A stretch of DNA of 64,000 nt, taken from positions 1,403,501 to 1,467,500 of the forward strand of contig JAKOGI010000055.1 in assembly GCA_029747015.1 (NCBI GenBank). The letters run 5' to 3'. The translations under genes and the position numbers were made by a program. Under the pieces are notes generated by a model. The model saw nothing but the letters and a program-made list of their open reading frames with translations, had not been told where the DNA came from and did no database searches. Shown piece after piece: positions 46,392-57,882 of the stretch. The first letter of the stretch is position 1, and each line of letters starts with the position of its first letter. Origin of the DNA: Carnegiea gigantea. Taxonomy: Eukaryota; Streptophyta; Magnoliopsida; Caryophyllales; Cactaceae.

Positions 46392-48607
46392 TTCCCCCCG
46401 GGTGAGTGAAAGTTTGCCCTCAAACTAGGAAGGGGCTCATCAGTAAAATAGGGGCTAAGGTCGGAGACATTGAATGTAGCTGAAACTCCATAATCTCTGG
46501 GAAGATCAACCTTGTAAGCATTAGGCCCAACCTTCTCAAGGATCTCAAAGGGCCCATCGGATCGAGGCATCAACTTAGATTTTCTTTTAGAAGGAAAACA
46601 TTCCTTTCGCAGGTGAATCCAAACCAAGTCTCCAGGCTGAAAATGTACGCCTTTCCGGTGCTTGTTGGCGCTGTGCATGGCTCTCTCATTAGCCTTGGCT
46701 ATGTGGTCACGAACGCGAGCATGAAGTTCTTGAATTTCCTTAGCTCGTTTCTCGGCTTCCCAACTAAGTTTTGTAGGAGTGGGAATAGGAATAAGATCCA
46801 ACGGACTCCTGGGATTATAGCCATAGACAACTTGAAAAGGAGAGAGTTGGGTGGACTTGCTAGGCACTCGATTGAATGCAAACTCGGCATGGGGCAACAA
46901 CTCATCCCAATTCTTCAAATGCTTCTTCACAAGGACTCGTAGTAAAGTACCCAAAGTCCTATTAGTGACTTCAGTTTGTCCATCGGTTTGGGGATGACAT
47001 GTTGTGCTAAACTTGAGTTGAGCACCCAATTTACGCCACAAAGTGAGCCAAAAGTGACTAAGGAACTTAGGGTCACGATCGGATACCATACTCTCAGGAA
47101 TGCCATGTAGTCTCACAATTTCCTTGAAGTACAAGTTAGCCACTTGAGTAGCATCATTAGTAGTGTGGCAAGGGATGAAATGCGCCATCTTGGAAAATCG
47201 GTCCACAACTACTATAATGGAATCTTTGTTCCTTTGGGTTCTAGGCAAACCCGTAATGAAGTCCAAACTAATATCTTCCCAAGGGGCTTGAGGAATAGGA
47301 AGAGGGGAGTACAAGCCTTGGGGCAACGCATGGCTCTTAGCCATTTGACAAGTAGAACATCTTTCGATGAAATGCTCTACATCTCTTGACAGCTTTGGCC
47401 AATAGTAGTGTTCCTTCAACATTGCTCTTGTCTTCTCTACACCGAAATGGCCGGCTAGGGCTCCTCCATGTAGCTCTTGGATAAGGAGCTCTCTAAATCC
47501 GCATTGAGGAATGCAAAGGCGTGAGCCTTTAAATAGGAACCCATCTTCTAAGTGAAACAACCCATGGGGGTGCTTAGAACACTTCTCAAAAATATCCTTG
47601 AAATCATCATCTTTGGAGTACAAGTCTTTCACAATCTCAAAACCAAGTACTTTAGTACTCAAAGTGGAGAGTAACAAGTACCTACGAGAGAGTGCATCGG
47701 CTCCTTTGTTGAGAGTCCCTGCCTTATGTTGGATGGTGAAATGGAAGGACTGAAGATACTCTACCCATTTAGCATGTCTAGGGCTGAGTTTGTGTTGTCC
47801 TTGAATGTACTTGAGAGCCTCATGATCAGAATGGAGAATGAATTCTCCTCCAACAAGATAATGACGCCAATGCTCCATTACTCTAATGATAGCATAAAAC
47901 TCCTTGTCGTAGGTGGAGCACTTCTTCTTGGCATCGTTGAGCTTCTCACTAAAGAAGGCAATGGGTCTCTTCTCTTGAGATAGGACAGCTCCAATTCCTA
48001 CCCCGGATGCATCACATTCAACTTCAAAAACTTTGGCAAAATCGGGCAAGGCTAGGACGGGAGCACTAGTGAGTTTCTTCTTGATCGCTTCAAAGGCTTG
48101 TTGTGCTTGCTCGTTCCAAGAAAATTCTTTGCCTTTAATTACCTCGGTCATAGGAGCCACAATGGTGCTGAAATTTCGGATGAATCTCCGGTAGAATGAT
48201 GCTGGGCCATGGAAACTCCTTACTTGAGTGATAGATGTAGGAGTAGGCCATTCTTGGATAGCCTTGATCTTGCTATCATCAACTTGAAGACCTTGGGCGG
48301 ACACAATGAAACCCAAGAATACCACTTGAGGGGTGAAGAAATAACATTTCTCCATATTGCCATAGAGTTGCTCTTGAGAAAGGATCTCCAAAACTTGTTG
48401 CAAGTGTTGGGCATGCTCTTCTTCGGTCTTGCTATAGACCAAAATATCATCAAAGTAGACAACAACACAAATGCCAATGAGGGGCTTTAGAACTTGGTTC
48501 ATAAGCCTCATGAAAGTGCTAGGGGTATTAGTAAGCCCAAATGGCATCATAAGCCACTCATACAAACCTCCTTTAGTCTTAAAGGCGGTTTTCCATTCAT
48601 CACCTTA
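46166..48607 (-). pseudogene. G1 pol, second part: RT, RNase H, integrase
   Basis: Continues the RT frame after a TAA at 48605-48607 (GDEWKTAF follows directly). It contains [19 protein letters not shown], the RT active site YFDD, RNase H ([36 protein letters not shown]), the integrase zinc region (HGGALAGHFGVEKT...CSTCQMAKS) and DDE core (DFITGLPR, SMVSDRDPKF, CHPQTDGQTE). The GPF module follows (FQPGDLVWIH, GPFEILEKVGPNAYK, FNVSDLSPYF). The C-terminal tail after GGNDGDHHERP lies within the 3' LTR and is unlike the F1 tail. All domains are otherwise open, about 800 residues. Non-functional because of the stop inside RT. Confidence 0.95.
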
Positions 48608-49644
48608 AAAGATCCGGATTTGATAGTAGCCACTTTTTAAATCAATCTTAGAAAAGATAGCGGCTCCATGGAGTTCATCAAGTAGATCTTCCAATCTTGG
48701 AATAGGATACCGGTACTTGATAGTGATTTTGTTAATAGCCCGGCTATCCACACACATGCGCATGCTACCATCCTTTTTAGGAACAAGGAGGGCGGGCACG
48801 GCACATGGACTCAAACTCTCCCGAATTAAACCCTTGGACAAGAGGTCATCTACTTGTCTTTGGATTTCTTGAGTTTCACTAGGAGACATCCGGTAGGCCG
48901 GCTTGTTGGGAAGAACGGAACCGGGAATGAGGTCTATCTTGTGTTGGATGGATCTAGGAGGGGGAAGGCCATGTGGGATCTCTTGTGGAAAGACATGATG
49001 GTAGGTTTGAAGGAAAGGGGCGAGTAGTGGATGTGTCTGCGATGGTGGCTTAGGTTCCTCTTGTAGAAGAATCAAGTCTTTGAAAGACTCAAATTCATGG
49101 TGCTCGGATTTGAGGAGTGTGGTGAGAAAGACATCCAAGTGAGGATTGTCTTTGGGTCTAGTGCTGGAGGGAATTTTGAGAGGAGTAAGGGTACTCTTTT
49201 TGTGGTCTTTTTATAAAGAATAAGTGTTCATCCGGCCATCATGGATGACACTTCTATCAAATAGCCACGGTCTACCCAACAAAATATAACAAGCATCCAT
49301 AGGGACAATGTCACACCATATCTCATCCTTATAATTTTTCCCAATTAAAAAAGAAACAAGACATCGGTGAGTGATTTGCAATCCCTTGCCTTGGTTCAAC
49401 CATTGAATGGTGTAGGGATTGGGGCGAGGAGAGACTTGCAGCTTGAGCTTATCAACCATAGTCTTGGAAGCAACATTGGCACAACTTCCACCATAATGGG
49501 GGAGCATACCTTGTTTCCCACGGTACACCTTATGTGGAATATAGCTTCTCTTTGCTCCATGTCTTCTTGAGTGGCAAATCCACTCAATGCCCGGCAGATG
49601 ACTAGCAATTCTCCTTCATCGGGGCCTTCTTCAACTTCTTCCAA
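48605..49644 (-). pseudogene. G1 protease and RT N-terminal part
   Basis: Acidic linker and CRALSGFATQEDMEQ lead to a protease domain. About four bases are lost near 49490, removing the catalytic aspartate of the DGGSC motif and shifting the frame. The domain resumes at GGSCANVASKTMV with [11 protein letters not shown] and LLGRPW (49211-49528). A TAA near 49211 replaces a sense codon before the linker to RT. RT then shows [31 protein letters not shown] and [15 protein letters not shown] before the TAA at 48605. The layout matches F1 domain by domain. Confidence 0.9.
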
Positions 49645-49692
49645 GCTTCCTTCTTCAAAATGTTCTCCTTCTTCTTGTTCATATGCATGTTC

Positions 49693-50694
49693 TTAACATG
49701 CTTCTTGATATTCTGCTAAGGAAACAATCCTTTTGTTTGGACACTCTGAGGCATACTGTCCCATTCCTTGGCAACGAAAACATCGAACCTTGTCCTTGGA
49801 TTTGGGCTCTTGTGTTGAGGGCTTAGGAGGGGTTGGAGTGGTGTTTTTGGCTTGTGGAGGGTTTTGAGGTCTAGGAGGGTAGTAGGGAGGTCTTTGTGTG
49901 GAGTGGGGACGAGAAAGAGGTTTGGACAAGATGCTCTTTCCCTTAGATTTCTTTTGTTGCTCTACCTTATAGGCTAGAGAACTCAAGTCATCTAGGGATG
50001 AATAGGGTTGCAACTCAATTACATGAGCAATGGACTCATCAAGACCGGTCAAGTATCTTACCAAGGTTTGTGAGTCGTCTTCTTTCAAATCACATTTGAG
50101 TAGGAGTTGTTCAAACTCCCGAGTGTATTCTTCCACACTCTTGGATCCTTGCTTGAGTCGATGGAGCTTGAGATAATTGTCTTGCACATAGTGAGAGGGA
50201 AGAAACTTGGCCTTAAGCTTTTCTTTCATTTTGCCCCAAGTTCTGATTTTTCCCTTTCCATTCCTTGCTCTTTTAGCTCCAAGATTAGCCCACCAAATTG
50301 AAGCATATTTTCTGAGTTTAAGGGCTACAAGTTTTACCTTCTTGTCCTCCGGGATGTCCTCGTACTCAAAGATTCGCTCAATGGTATGCAACCAATCGAG
50401 GAACAAATCCGGGTCAAGTTGACCTTCAAATTCGGGGATGTCAATTCGGACACCACCAATATTGCCTCCTTGCTTTCGTCTCCATGGGGCTTCCTCATCA
50501 CTTGAATTGGCACGGGAGTGAAGGACTTCCTCTTCAGATTCGACCACCGATTCATGAGGGTGAGAGGGTGTGGGGCGATGAACCCACCTTCTTTTCTCCT
50601 CTAAGAGTTGGCCAAGTTGTGTTCGGAGATATGTAACCTGGGCTTCCAACTCCTCTACTCTTGCTTGATCGCTTCTTGTAGACTTAGCAGACAT
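49693..50694 (-). pseudogene. G1 Gag
   Basis: Starts MSAKSTRSDQARVEELEAQV, with a probable coiled coil over residues 10-40. The gag domain (IPEFEGQLDPDLFLDWL, IERIFEYEDIPEDKK, LKLRKYASIWWANL, KLKAKFLPSHYVQ, KSVEEYTREFEQLL, RYLTGLDESIAHVI) aligns with F1. A proline/lysine-rich linker leads to the zinc knuckle CFRCQGMGQYASEC (49741-49782), in which histidine is replaced by glutamine. A TAA after YQEAC ends the frame, and the same frame continues into the protease region, so Gag and Pol were one frame. The frame is also open upstream through the leader, but the ATG at 50694 is the F1-like start. Confidence 0.85.
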
Positions 50695-50735
50695 GTTGAA
50701 GTGCTTTGGGGGAAGAAAATGCTGCTGGGGAAGGT

Positions 50736-50771
50736 GGCACGGGCATGCAGTGAGGCACGAGGTGGCCGTGC
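50736..50771 (-). ncRNA. GC-rich inverted-repeat leader motif 1 (G1)
   Basis: 36 bases with GGCACGGGCATGC and GGCACGAGG/GGCCGTGC half-sites, just upstream of the gag ATG. Confidence 0.4.
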
Positions 50772-50806
50772 TTTGCTTCGACTTGTGAAATGCAGATTTT
50801 GAAGGA

Positions 50807-50841
50807 GGCACGGTCGTGCTCCTTGGCACGGGCGACCGTGC
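50807..50841 (-). ncRNA. GC-rich inverted-repeat leader motif 2 (G1)
   Basis: 35 bases, GGCACGGTCGTGC then GGCACGGG and GACCGTGC. The second copy in the G1 leader, as in E1. Confidence 0.45.
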
Positions 50842-50939
50842 GTAGGTTCGGGTTTGTGGGTGAAGCTGTTGCAGGGGTGTTTTTATATTTTGACTTTTGG
50901 GATGTATTTGGGTGTGATGTGGGTCTCTTAAAAACCTTG

Positions 50940-50951
50940 GCTCTGATACCA
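50940..50951 (-). other. G1 primer binding site
   Basis: TGGTATCAGAGC on the minus strand, two bases from the 5' LTR. Confidence 0.9.
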
Positions 50952-51197
50952 ATTGATGTATGTGTGCGTGGAAAGTGATCCAAATCAAACTCAAACTCAA
51001 AACAAACCAAAGTGAAAAGAGAAATGAAAGATGGATGAGATGGAAGAAGATCTTCACCACACAAGAAAAGGATAGAACAAGACCTTGTAATTGAGATAAT
51101 CCTTCACGGAGCCACTCAATGACTTGATCTGGGGCTAATTCTCTTGTCTTAATCGAGGAATCACTCCAATGGAGAAGATAGAGAACCTAGAACACCA

Positions 51198-51219
51198 CTT
51201 GAATTTGCCACAATTCAAG
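51198..51219 (-). ncRNA. Leader hairpin of G1 5' LTR
   Basis: Eight-base-pair stem CTTGAATT/AATTCAAG, loop GTGGCA, then TGGTG. E1 has CTTGAGTT/AACTCAAG at the same place, a compensatory A-T/G-C difference. Confidence 0.5.
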
Positions 51220-51328
51220 ATATAGAACTAGGAATTTTAGATGCACTTTTGAGAAACACACTCAAAATACTTGTATTGCTTTTGGAAATCTCGTACAATC
51301 TGAATGACAAGCATCACACGCCCCTCCT

Positions 51329-51336
51329 CTTTTATA
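51329..51336 (-). promoter_or_regulatory. TATA box of G1 5' LTR
   Basis: The minus strand reads TATAAAAG, upstream of the leader hairpin. Conserved in the 3' LTR near 45657. Confidence 0.55.
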
Positions 51337-52289
51337 AGCTCAGCACAAGACAACCAAAAGACTCAACAACTCCTAACAATTAAAACTAGCCAATGAAAAG
51401 ACTAAGTAAAATGAAAAGACTCATCATAAAAGGGGAGGGGGAGGTTACAAGGAATATTCTAGGATTTCTATCAGCTGATTATCTCCATCTAGAAGCCTCC
51501 AAAATGTGCACAATATCAGCCACATAAACACATGTAACCGAAGACTCTTCACTTTCCCAGAATTAATCTTTGCAGCTGCCTCAACTTCAACAACATATAT
51601 CTTCCAGAATACTTGGCCAAAACAAGCGTTCTTGGGCTTGCTAGAAAGCCCCGGAAGTCTATTTTCCAGAATGAGCTCATTTGCTCAATTGGGATAAGCG
51701 GTTTAAAAGTTATGGCCCAAACAATGCACCTATCTCAGACTGGATTGGATCAAAATAATGTACCTTTGAGTGATATTTTGCCCAATCAAATGACGTCCAA
51801 ATTAAACAAACTTGGGCTTATTTTAAAGCTGACATCTCAAGCTTCCAAAGCATATGGGCCCTCAAGTTGTGGGTCTACTTGAGCTTGTCCAAAAGTTGCC
51901 ACAGAAATTACCTTCCGCAGGGACGAATCGGGCACTAATTCTTCCGGAAGGAATAAAACTTTTCTACAGAGTTTTGCCACGTCTTTGACTTCTTGAAGCT
52001 TGATTGGATCTTCCTTGGGCTGGGCTTGATGGTCTTTGGGCCGTTCATGATGGTCTCCATCAAACAACTCACGCCTTCTTTGCGTCCAGCTTCCAAGAAT
52101 AGCTCACACCAAGATAACTCATATCTTGAGTCCAGTTCCTACCCTCTGGCCAATTGCCTCGCACTTTCTTAGCCTTTAAGATCATATTTCATTTCTCTAT
52201 TTCAAATGTTTACTTTGCTGAAAACTTACTTTTTAACAAAACGACTATGATCTTTCTAAATGCTTATAGCTCATTTCGTTTTTAATTTA

Positions 52290-52920
52290 GAAACTTCTTA
52301 TATACGTACAAACTTGTAAAACGGCTTTACTTTTAACTTTGAAAGCTTCTCATAAACGTAATACGTTTACTAATTTGTAAAACAACTTCGTTTTAGCGTA
52401 AAAGCTTCGTATAAATGTAATTAGTTTGCTAAATCATAAAACAATTTCGTTTTCAACTTAAAAGTTTCTTAATAATGTAATACATTTTTTAGTTTGTAAA
52501 ACGACTTAGTTTTAAACTTACAAGCTTCTTATAAACGAAATAAGATTTGTTAACACGTAAATTGGCTTTGTAAATAACTTAAAGGCTTCTTATAAACGTA
52601 AAATGTTTACTGAATCATAAAACGACTTAGTTTCTAACTTAAATGCTTCGTATAAATGTGATAGGGTTGCTAAATCGTAAAACGACTTCGTTTTCAACTT
52701 AGAAGCTTCGTATAGACGTGTTAAGTTTACTAAATCGTAAAACGATCTCGTTTTCAACTTAGAAGCTACATATAAATGTAATAAGGTTGCGAAATCGCAA
52801 AACGACTTCGTTTTCGACTTAAAAACTTCTTATAAATGTAAAACGATTGTTAACTCATAAGACGACGTCACTTTTTAGCTAAAAAGCTTCTTCTAAACGT
52901 AATACGTTTGCTAAATCATA
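52290..52920. repeat. ~60-bp tandem repeat array in C1 5' LTR
   Basis: Counterpart of 38470-39100 with the same unit order and similar divergence, so the array predates the insertion of C1. Confidence 0.85.
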
Positions 52921-54715
52921 GGTTGAAACTCGTTTGAGACATAACGTGCTTAGTTAACGTTTAATTCAAACTAAGTTCGAAATCGAAATCCATTTGACAC
53001 TTAAATACTTAGTTAGTAATAACTGCAAGCTAGATTCGTTTGAAAATTCCTTTTTAACTCAAAGAGAGGTGCTTAAGCAAATTAAGACCTTTGATCGCTT
53101 TCAAGCTCATTATTATTCAAAACTTAACTCAAAATAATTAGTTAGTGTGTAACTCAAATTAGATTCGAAATAAAAATTTCAGTTGCCATTCTATAACTCG
53201 TTTCAATTCCTCTTAAACTCAAGACGGGTGTATAAATAAACTAAAGGCTTAAAACGTTCCCAAATTGGCTACTATTCAAAAACTTAAAGCACTTGGCTCA
53301 TTTATGAGGCAAACATCTCTTCATAAACTTTCTATGTAAATGCTTCTTAAAACGTAACGGTTTTACTAGCTCTTAACTTGAAATTTCATAGAGACTCAAG
53401 CAAGCAAATAGCATACAAATCAGCTAAACACACAATTAGCACCTTAAGATGCTCTTTTTCAGGTTGTCTAAATTCTTTTAAACGCAAGGAGAAGTCATAC
53501 ACTAACCGATGCCTTAAAACATTTTCGAACTCACTTTTAGTTTGCTTTTAAGCTTCCTAAACCTATCAACTATTCAGTCAAGTCACTAATTGAGCAGTTC
53601 GACGGTTTAGGACCTTTTTACCCTTTAGACATCCCAACACGCGAATAAACAACTGACAAACATAAAAGTATTTTCAAACGCGTAAAACAAACATTCTAAA
53701 CGACCTTTTCATTTTAAAGACGTCTAAAGTTTCAAGAATCAATCACATAACGTCACATAGCATATTGGGGAAATAGGGTTCACATATAGCACATTCATAC
53801 ACTTTATATCACAACTCATTAAGCCACACATGGCCTCGCAATCTACACGATTGCGGCAATTCACAACCCTATCTCCCTCCCCACACAGCACCGACCACAA
53901 GAACCTCAAACCACTCAATAGTTCCACCTCAAACCATCCAACTACCAAGCTCGGTTCAATATTGACACGTACAAACTGACAATACATAAAACAATCGTAC
54001 ATAGGTATAATATTCATACTAGATAGCCAACTTAAGATTTAACATGCTAAACTGATGCAAATAGAAACTTCAAGCGATATTTACCTTCTTGTTTGCAAAC
54101 CATTATACGTAGGCATAGTATTTCCTTTGTAATTACCAAGAATAAACCATTAACATGCTCAAACTGACTTAGCCATAACGTTTAGACATTATTCAGTTTA
54201 CACCACAATTACTTCAACCGTCCAACTAGCACCCTTAAGCATTAAATAGTCCTTCAGAAGCGACAACTGATGCTACAACAGCCCACTATCAACATTCTAT
54301 TTACTTTTAAATTCTCAATTTAATCGGTTCGTTCAAACATGCGTTTAGTTAACAAGCGATTCACTAAAATCAATACCATACTCATAATTTCTCAATATCG
54401 ATTCTAACTTCCCCAAATTGATTTCTAAACTTAGAATTATCATGTATCAACTAAACTTAGCCAAAATCGTTGGAAATTAATAGTAATTTAGGAGGATAGG
54501 AACCCTCACATCGATTTCGAGCTCGGTGTTTGATCGAAGGCTGACTTGGCTTGCCTTTAGGGCTCGAATGACTTCAAATTCTTCGGCTTTTGCTCACCCA
54601 CGCACGGTCAGGACCCAAATCACGCCCAATTTCCAAAAATTCGAACCCTAAAATAGACCCAAACTCACTTGCTGAATTGAGGTTGAATTGGGGTTTGAAA
54701 GCAACGATTTCTACT

Positions 54716-54725
54716 CTATTTTATA
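54716..54725 (-). promoter_or_regulatory. TATA box of C1 5' LTR
   Basis: The minus strand reads TATAAAATAG, about 780 bases from the LTR start and 240 bases downstream of a CT-rich tract. Present in both LTRs (40891-40900). Confidence 0.45.
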
Positions 54726-55500
54726 GGAAATTGAAGCAACTAAGAGTGGAATAGCACAGCCTTACCTGGGCACACGTTCGAGCTTCAATTTGGCATCCTA
54801 AACTTCCACAATCACAGCAAGGGCTTTGAATTTCGACCTAGATTTCGCGCCAAATAGGAGCTAGCTCTTGGGGGAGGCCGATTGGGTGGAATTTGCGGTT
54901 GTGTGGGGCGAAAATTTACTTGGCTTTGAGCTTGGAAGTGACGTTAATAGAGGAGGAGAGGAGGAGGAAGAAGAAGAGTAGCAGAGAGAGAGGAGAGAGA
55001 GAGTGTCAGGGGGGTGGTCGCGACAGCCAAAAGAAGAAGGGCCACGTCCGGAAATTAGCAAAATACCTCTCTTCTACTATTATTTATTTGTCCCAAACTG
55101 ATTCATATTCGATACCGCTAGTCTACTTCGTAACCCGAATTCTAAACCCAAATCGATAATATAATCCTTCATCAACTATTCGTTTCCAAATCTCTCTAGG
55201 TTCGATTTAATAACATCGAACTACTTCTAAGATTGACAACCTAATCGTATTCAGGTTCCTACTTGAATTAGTAGTCGCTAGTAACCGTTAATAGCGGTTA
55301 TTAAAAATCATTGAATGATTTTCAAAACTAATAGCAATAACATTATTACTGGCGATAAAAATATTCTTTTTAATAAAATCAACGCTCACATAGGCACTTA
55401 GAAAATAATTTTAGCTCATATCGCTAATGAAATATGGTTTTTATAATGTAAAAAGGCATCACAAACAACTCGACAGAATATAAAGTACGCGGGCCTTACA

Positions 55501-56733
55501 GATTGTCCCGGGTTAATTCCAGTTTTCTGTCCAATTTTATATCCTTTATTACTTTGACTTCCATGCAATTTAAGTTTAATATTTTGCAATGAATTTAAAG
55601 TTCAGGAAGTCTGCTTTCCAATAAAGTGAGTCTCAAGTCATTAGGACTTCATTCATCCAGCCAAATCTTCCATTAAATCCAAACTGTCCAAAGTGCCCGA
55701 TTGAACCAAAATGTACCCGATTTTATGTGCTTAATTACTTAGGCCTACTTGAAGTTTAAGTTTGATATTTTTTAATATTTTGGTTTCTGAAGATCTTATC
55801 GTCTAGGGCATGCATAAATATTTTGGTTAATTCATGTAGAAATAGAAGAACCAGGTCATGTTCGCAAACAGTGCAGGCTGGAATCCGATTTTGACCAGTC
55901 TGGGTTCTCTGAGGTTTTAAACCATCAAATGAAGTCATAAATATGTGATTCCGCTTGAACAAGTTAGGAACATCCAGAGGTTTCTAACAATATGTGGCAA
56001 TCCAAATCCCCACATCTTATATGGGATATGCGGCATCCAAACCAAGCCTACATTCTGCCTGACTAAGCCCGATTGCACCCAATTGGTGCATTTGGTGGGT
56101 GATGTCTTTTCAGCTGTCTAATCTTGTCCAAACAGCATGATTAGGTAGTGAAAGGAGTCTTGGACACAATCATGGAGTAACCAAATGAAGAACCAATGTG
56201 GAACAAATAAAGAAAGGCATAATTGATCTCATTGGCCAGCCGTAAAGTGCAACTTTAGCAGCTATTTTCTAAGAAGCAGCTCCTAGCACATCAGGAGAGA
56301 GAATAGTACTAACAGCTTTTTGCTTTTGCTTTTGTACTTGCTTAGTTTTTGGTTCCCCCTTTTCTTCTGTTTGGTTGGTTGTTTGGCCTTCTTTTTTCCC
56401 CTTGATTTTTGATTGCTAGTGGCCCCTTATTTCTAGGAAGGCCTTCATTTTGTAAACTTACTTTTGAGATATATGAATTGGTTGAGTTTAAACTCCCTTA
56501 ACTTTCTCTCTCTTGCTTATCTTTAGTCTAGCTCATTAGAGTGGTCATATCTTATCTCAATTAACCTAAAAGGAGATCTCTAAGATTGTTAGTGGTGATA
56601 TCTTATCCAAGAGCCTGAGTCGCCTATCTATCTTGTTCTTGCTTACAAACTGTGCCCTATTTTCTCCCTCTCTTCCATTAGCTTCATGAGATCTCATCTT
56701 TATTCTTCATTTTAAGGACTCAGAAGGGCATCA
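55501..56733 (+). mobile_element. Family A LTR4, 3' part with inverted junction
   Basis: 55506-56270 follows LTR3. 56271-56303 is the reverse complement of the expected next stretch (compare 34928-34962). From 56304 on it follows LTR5. The leader stem-loops here are of the A' type, with an altered first stem. Confidence 0.7.
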
Positions 56734-56846
56734 ACTGGTATCAAAGGTATTGGCTACTCTCCAAGGCGATAGCTTTCAACCCCAAACACATCCCCTTAGC
56801 CCAAACACAAAACCAACCCAAAAAGAACCCTTACACTTTGTGTATC

Positions 56847-57230
56847 ATGCTTTCATTAAGGAACGTCTCAAAAGAGCTAGCCTTGATTGAGATTGAGTTG
56901 ATTAGCCTTGAAAATCCCAAGATTTCAATGCCAAAAGGATGAGTTTGCAACTTGGTTGTCTAAGGTAGAGCAAGTGTTTACTTGTTACAATCTTGGGGAC
57001 CAAGAGAATTTCAAGATGGTTATTTCAAGATTGAGAGATTGTGCACTTCAATGGTAGAAAATTTCAAGTTAAAGAGAAGAAAGTAAAGAAAAGAGAAGGT
57101 GAGAACTTGGAAGACATTGATGAGTAAGTTGACGGGGTCTTTTACCCACCCACTTAAATGCTCAAATATATTTGTCCACCTCCTAATGAGAATGGCTCAA
57201 AGTCCTCTTGAATGGACATCCTTTTAACAA
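56847..57230 (+). pseudogene. Family A' gag, unit 4 (broken)
   Basis: Starts MLSLRNVSKELALIEIELIS, then shifts frame at an extra base (cttgaaaatccc against cttgaaatccc in unit 5). The words SKVEQVFTCYNLGDQE and LRDCALQW are recognisable in another frame, followed by the TAG (57055-57057) shared with units 1-3. No zinc knuckle is preserved. Non-functional gag relic. Confidence 0.65.
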
Positions 57231-57343
57231 GGGAAGTCCAAAGATTTTTCGTAATTCTAGCCTTCCAACCTTGCTACCCTTGAAGGAAGTCATCTCCTAT
57301 GAAGATGAAGAGGTAAATGAATTAGCATAAGGTTTAAATCCGT

Positions 57344-57685
57344 TTGATCTATCCACCCATCTTCGATGACTATGGTAACGAAGAACTCTTACACTTTGAA
57401 GACTATGGTGATGAAGAGATCTTAGACTTTGAAGAGTTAGGAGAAACCTTGGCTCCTTCATCTTTTTGTGAGGAAGAAGAACTAGCATGTAAAGAGGAAC
57501 ACCATCTCTCTCTTTACAATGCCAAATGTTTTCATCAAGCACACAAAGTAGAGATAATGAGAGACTTCTATTTCTCATCTTCGTTAGTCTCCTGTCGTGA
57601 GTCCCTTTGCTTTCAGTGCTTGCATCCTTGGCCACAAAATAAGCAACCACAAACACATAAGTGTTTTTCCCATGCCTTCACCTAA
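57344..57685 (+). CDS. Acidic unknown protein of unit 4 (113 aa)
   Basis: An open frame of 113 residues, very acidic at its start (IFDDYGNEELLHFEDYGDEE and ILDFEELGE), ending before the PPT. In position and character it matches the acidic Gag tail of D1 (LPPIFDAYDEVDN) and E1, so it is most likely the C-terminal part of the family A' gag and not a separate gene. No known domain is seen. Its openness in a decayed unit may be chance. Confidence 0.35.
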   Translation: MIYPPIFDDYGNEELLHFEDYGDEEILDFEELGETLAPSSFCEEEELACKEEHHLSLYNAKCFHQAHKVEIMRDFYFSSSLVSCRESLCFQCLHPWPQNKQPQTHKCFSHAFT

Positions 57686-57882
57686 GACTTTAGATCGCAA
57701 AATCCTAAAGTGAGACCCAAGAAGATTGATGGTTCCTTTCCTATGGCCAAGAAAGTCGATGGAAACCAAAAAGTGAGTGAAATGGTCATCCCCTTATAAG
57801 AGCCCATCCACAAAAAGTCCCACAAAATTCCCTCACAAGAGCTTAAGAATTTGAGGGTAGATTCTCTCCAACAAGGGGAGGA
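57686..57882 (+). other. Family A' internal 4, 3' end with polypurine tract
   Basis: Non-coding. It ends with the purine tract caacaaggggagga directly before LTR5. Confidence 0.65.

Larger units (their letters stand above)
45283..52062 (-). mobile_element. G1: CRM-type element, nearly full length but inactive
   Basis: 6780 bp, flanked by aacaa (45278-45282 and 52063-52067). On the minus strand: 5' LTR (50954-52062), primer binding site, gag, protease, RT, RNase H, integrase, PPT and 3' LTR (45283-46391), both LTRs 1109 bp. The LTRs differ at roughly 3% of sites by eye, so it is older than F1. Three nonsense codons and a small deletion in the protease active site inactivate it. Confidence 0.95.
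50954..52062 (-). mobile_element. G1 5' LTR
   Basis: 1109 bp. TATA-type box TATAAAAG at 51329-51336 (minus strand), and downstream a perfect hairpin CTTGAATT/AATTCAAG with a GTGGCA loop followed by TGGTG (51198-51219). Confidence 0.95.
36677..55500 (-). mobile_element. C1: large gag-only element of Tekay/Del type
   Basis: Flanked by gattg (36672-36676 and 55501-55505). On the minus strand: 5' LTR (43732-55500, with G1 nested in it), primer binding site, gag, a short frame, AATTTCGAGGACGAAATT, PPT (tttaaggggggagag) and 3' LTR (36677-41675). LTRs are about 5.0 kb, the internal region only 2056 bp. LTRs start TGTAACACCCCC and end GGCCTTACA. Pol is absent between gag and PPT, so the element is non-autonomous. 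Confidence 0.9.
43732..55500 (-). mobile_element. C1 5' LTR, split by G1
   Basis: Without G1 and its target duplication it is about 4984 bp, matching the 3' LTR throughout with moderate divergence. The 43732-45277 and 52063-55500 stretches contain only LTR sequence, including the ~60-bp tandem array and the GA-rich tract (about 54950-55010). Confidence 0.9.
36561..56733 (+). mobile_element. Family A LTR4, split by C1 and chimeric
   Basis: Starts TGATGGAG (36561). It is interrupted by C1 at gattg (36672-36676 and 55501-55505) and continues to 56733. The part up to about 56270 follows LTR1-3. Then comes a 33-bp inverted piece (56271-56303), and from 56304 the sequence matches LTR5 (58588 onward), not LTR1-3. 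So this LTR joins an A-type start to an A'-type end. Confidence 0.75.
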
